DNA of 6,932 nucleotides from Kiritimatiellia bacterium. GTDB lineage: Bacteria; Verrucomicrobiota; Kiritimatiellia; RFP12; UBA1067. Shown piece by piece: positions 5,868 through 6,932 of the stretch; positions within the stretch are counted from its first letter, which is position 1; each line of letters begins with the position of its first letter. A model generated the notes under the pieces. The model made no database searches and had not been told where the DNA came from. It was given only the letters and a program-made list of their open reading frames with translations. The position numbers and the translations under genes were made by a program. The stretch lies in contig JAQVQN010000127.1 of assembly GCA_028701555.1 (NCBI GenBank), positions 1 to 6,932 of the forward strand, given 5' to 3'.

Positions 5868-6932
5868 ATGAAACCGCAAACAGCACGATTGGCATGTGCG
5901 GCATTTTTATGCCTGTTCTTTTCAGCAGTCAGATCATACGCATCTGTAATTTACAAGGCGGACAATGACCTGCCTTTGAATGATCCCCTTAGCTGGGAGG
6001 GCGCATCGCTGCCCGGCGCAACGGACATCGCTGTCTTTGACGAACGTGTGACGGCGAACCGACTGAACTTCCAATTGACCGGCGATCTGTCAGTTCAAGG
6101 ACTGCTCGCCACGAACACGGCCGCAGGACAACCCGTTTCCTCGGCAACCTTAAACATCGGCACCAACGGTACGGATACAGCCACCTTGACGATCGGTAAC
6201 AGCGGTGTGCGCCTCAGTAATTCCGGGCTGGCGCTCACATTCAACCTGCCGCTGGCGTTGAGCGATAGCCAAATTTGGGATGCCGCAAGCAACATGCTTT
6301 CCTTCAGCGACACCGTGAACGGCACTGCGGACTGGACCATGGCAGGCACCAGCGGCATCTATTGGAACGTGGCTTCAGGATACAACGGAAATCTCGCGAT
6401 ACCGAACGCCGCAGCACCCAGCATCTGCCGCTTTTCACAAGCCGGACAAATCGCGAAATCTTTCTCGCTCTCCGGCCCGAGCACAGCGATCCGCATTGAA
6501 ATGTCGTTCCCTGGAACTGTAGATTGGTCCACGCTTTTCGCTGACCGCTCCGCCTATGTCACCAACCCGCTCGTCACCGTCGCCAACGGTGCCACCCTGA
6601 ATTTCGCGGACAGCGACCTCTTCTCTTTCCCCGGCGGACGTTTCGTATTGGATAACGGAAACGCGAGCCAGACCGGCGGCACCCTCAGCGGCAGGGAATT
6701 GCAGATCGGATATCAAGATTTCAACTGCTTGTACACGTTGGGCGGAGGCAGCATCTCGCTGGATTATTACCTTGTTCTGGGCAATAAAATAAACTCGCTG
6801 TCTGCCTCGCAGATATTCCGTCAGAATGGCGGCACAGTGACGACTCCGATTGTCGGCATCGGACATGCGGCTTTCTCGTACCAAGGCGTGTCTACCTACG
6901 AGATGAATAACGGCATTTTATACGCCTGCAAA
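5868..6932 (+). CDS. Secreted beta-strand-repeat surface protein, autotransporter-passenger-like (3' end beyond window)
   Basis: An uninterrupted frame of 355 codons runs to the last base of the window without a stop, so the gene is partial. It opens with a clear signal peptide: basic start (K2, R7), a hydrophobic core around 9-21, and probable cleavage after SYA (residue 25). The mature part is rich in G, S, T, N and short beta strands, with few charges and two aromatic landmarks, SWEGASLPGATDIAVFD (42-58) and LSDSQIWDAASNMLSFSDTVNG (131-152). These resemble the autotransporter-associated beta-strand proteins of Verrucomicrobiota and relatives, which form beta-solenoids on the cell surface or in the medium. 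From about 268 a 51-55-residue repeat begins. No catalytic motif is visible, so adhesin, structural or substrate-binding roles all remain open. How it is anchored (beta-barrel, PEP-CTERM or other tail) would be shown only by the missing C-terminus. It lies 123 bases after the response regulator, with its own promoter candidate. Confidence 0.8.
   Translation, partial: MKPQTARLACAAFLCLFFSAVRSYASVIYKADNDLPLNDPLSWEGASLPGATDIAVFDERVTANRLNFQLTGDLSVQGLLATNTAAGQPVSSATLNIGTNGTDTATLTIGNSGVRLSNSGLALTFNLPLALSDSQIWDAASNMLSFSDTVNGTADWTMAGTSGIYWNVASGYNGNLAIPNAAAPSICRFSQAGQIAKSFSLSGPSTAIRIEMSFPGTVDWSTLFADRSAYVTNPLVTVANGATLNFADSDLFSFPGGRFVLDNGNASQTGGTLSGRELQIGYQDFNCLYTLGGGSISLDYYLVLGNKINSLSASQIFRQNGGTVTTPIVGIGHAAFSYQGVSTYEMNNGILYACK
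6669..6932 (+). repeat. Protein-level repeat of about 51-55 residues within the surface protein
   Basis: In the surface protein, QTGGTLSG (268-275) recurs as QNGGTVTT (319-326), and LYTLGGGSIS (288-297) recurs as TYEMNNGILY (343-352). Each unit alternates a 'Q-x-GGT' turn, an 'xIG' strand and a 'Y-x-[LM]-x-x-G-x-[IL]' strand, as in a beta-solenoid. The second unit is cut by the window edge. The copies are diverged at DNA level. Confidence 0.5.

Noticed and set aside
6435..6884. 149-codon minus-strand frame opposite the surface-protein gene
   Set aside because: The plus-strand frame has a signal peptide, a strong ribosome binding site and protein repeats; the antisense frame has none of these.

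Overview
The window is protein-coding on the + strand throughout. It holds three complete genes and the 5' part of a fourth: a compact alanyl-tRNA synthetase (alaS, 96-1892), a large propeller-type sensor histidine kinase (2031-5030), a LuxR/NarL-type response regulator (5040-5744), and an exported beta-strand-repeat surface protein that runs off the right edge (5868-6932, no stop reached). No RNA gene, insertion sequence, CRISPR array or integrase was seen. No stretch longer than about 140 bases lacks a gene.

The gene families point to a bacterium of the Verrucomicrobiota / Kiritimatiellota / Lentisphaerota (PVC) group. The clues are a short AlaRS of the 'MHPLVPYLLG...CGGPH' type, a Reg_prop / Y_Y_Y / HisKA_3 sensor kinase split from its response regulator, and a secreted protein resembling the autotransporter-associated beta-strand proteins abundant in that group. 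This is inference from family resemblance, made without database searches. The DNA is moderately G+C-rich, and alaS favours C-ending codons more strongly than the two regulatory genes.

Region by region: 1-95 is the leader of alaS. 1893-2030 separates alaS from the sensor kinase and holds two inverted repeats. The kinase and regulator are nine bases apart, and the regulator's ribosome binding site overlaps the kinase stop codon, so they form one operon. 5745-5867 is the most information-rich non-coding stretch: a perfect 10-bp-arm palindrome directly after the regulator stop codon, a plausible sigma70-type promoter abutting it, a 9-bp direct repeat with 12-bp period that can also fold as a hairpin, and a strong ribosome binding site for the surface-protein gene.

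A coherent but unproven model is a sensory-to-surface module. The periplasmic double propeller detects a ligand, perhaps a glycan, and the kinase phosphorylates the regulator. The regulator then binds the palindrome, centred about 44 bases upstream of the predicted transcription start, and activates the secreted protein. alaS looks like an unrelated housekeeping neighbour, but its domain architecture is unusual: the linking beta-barrel and the DHHA1/C-Ala region are missing, while both the aminoacylation core and the editing-site metal ligands are kept.
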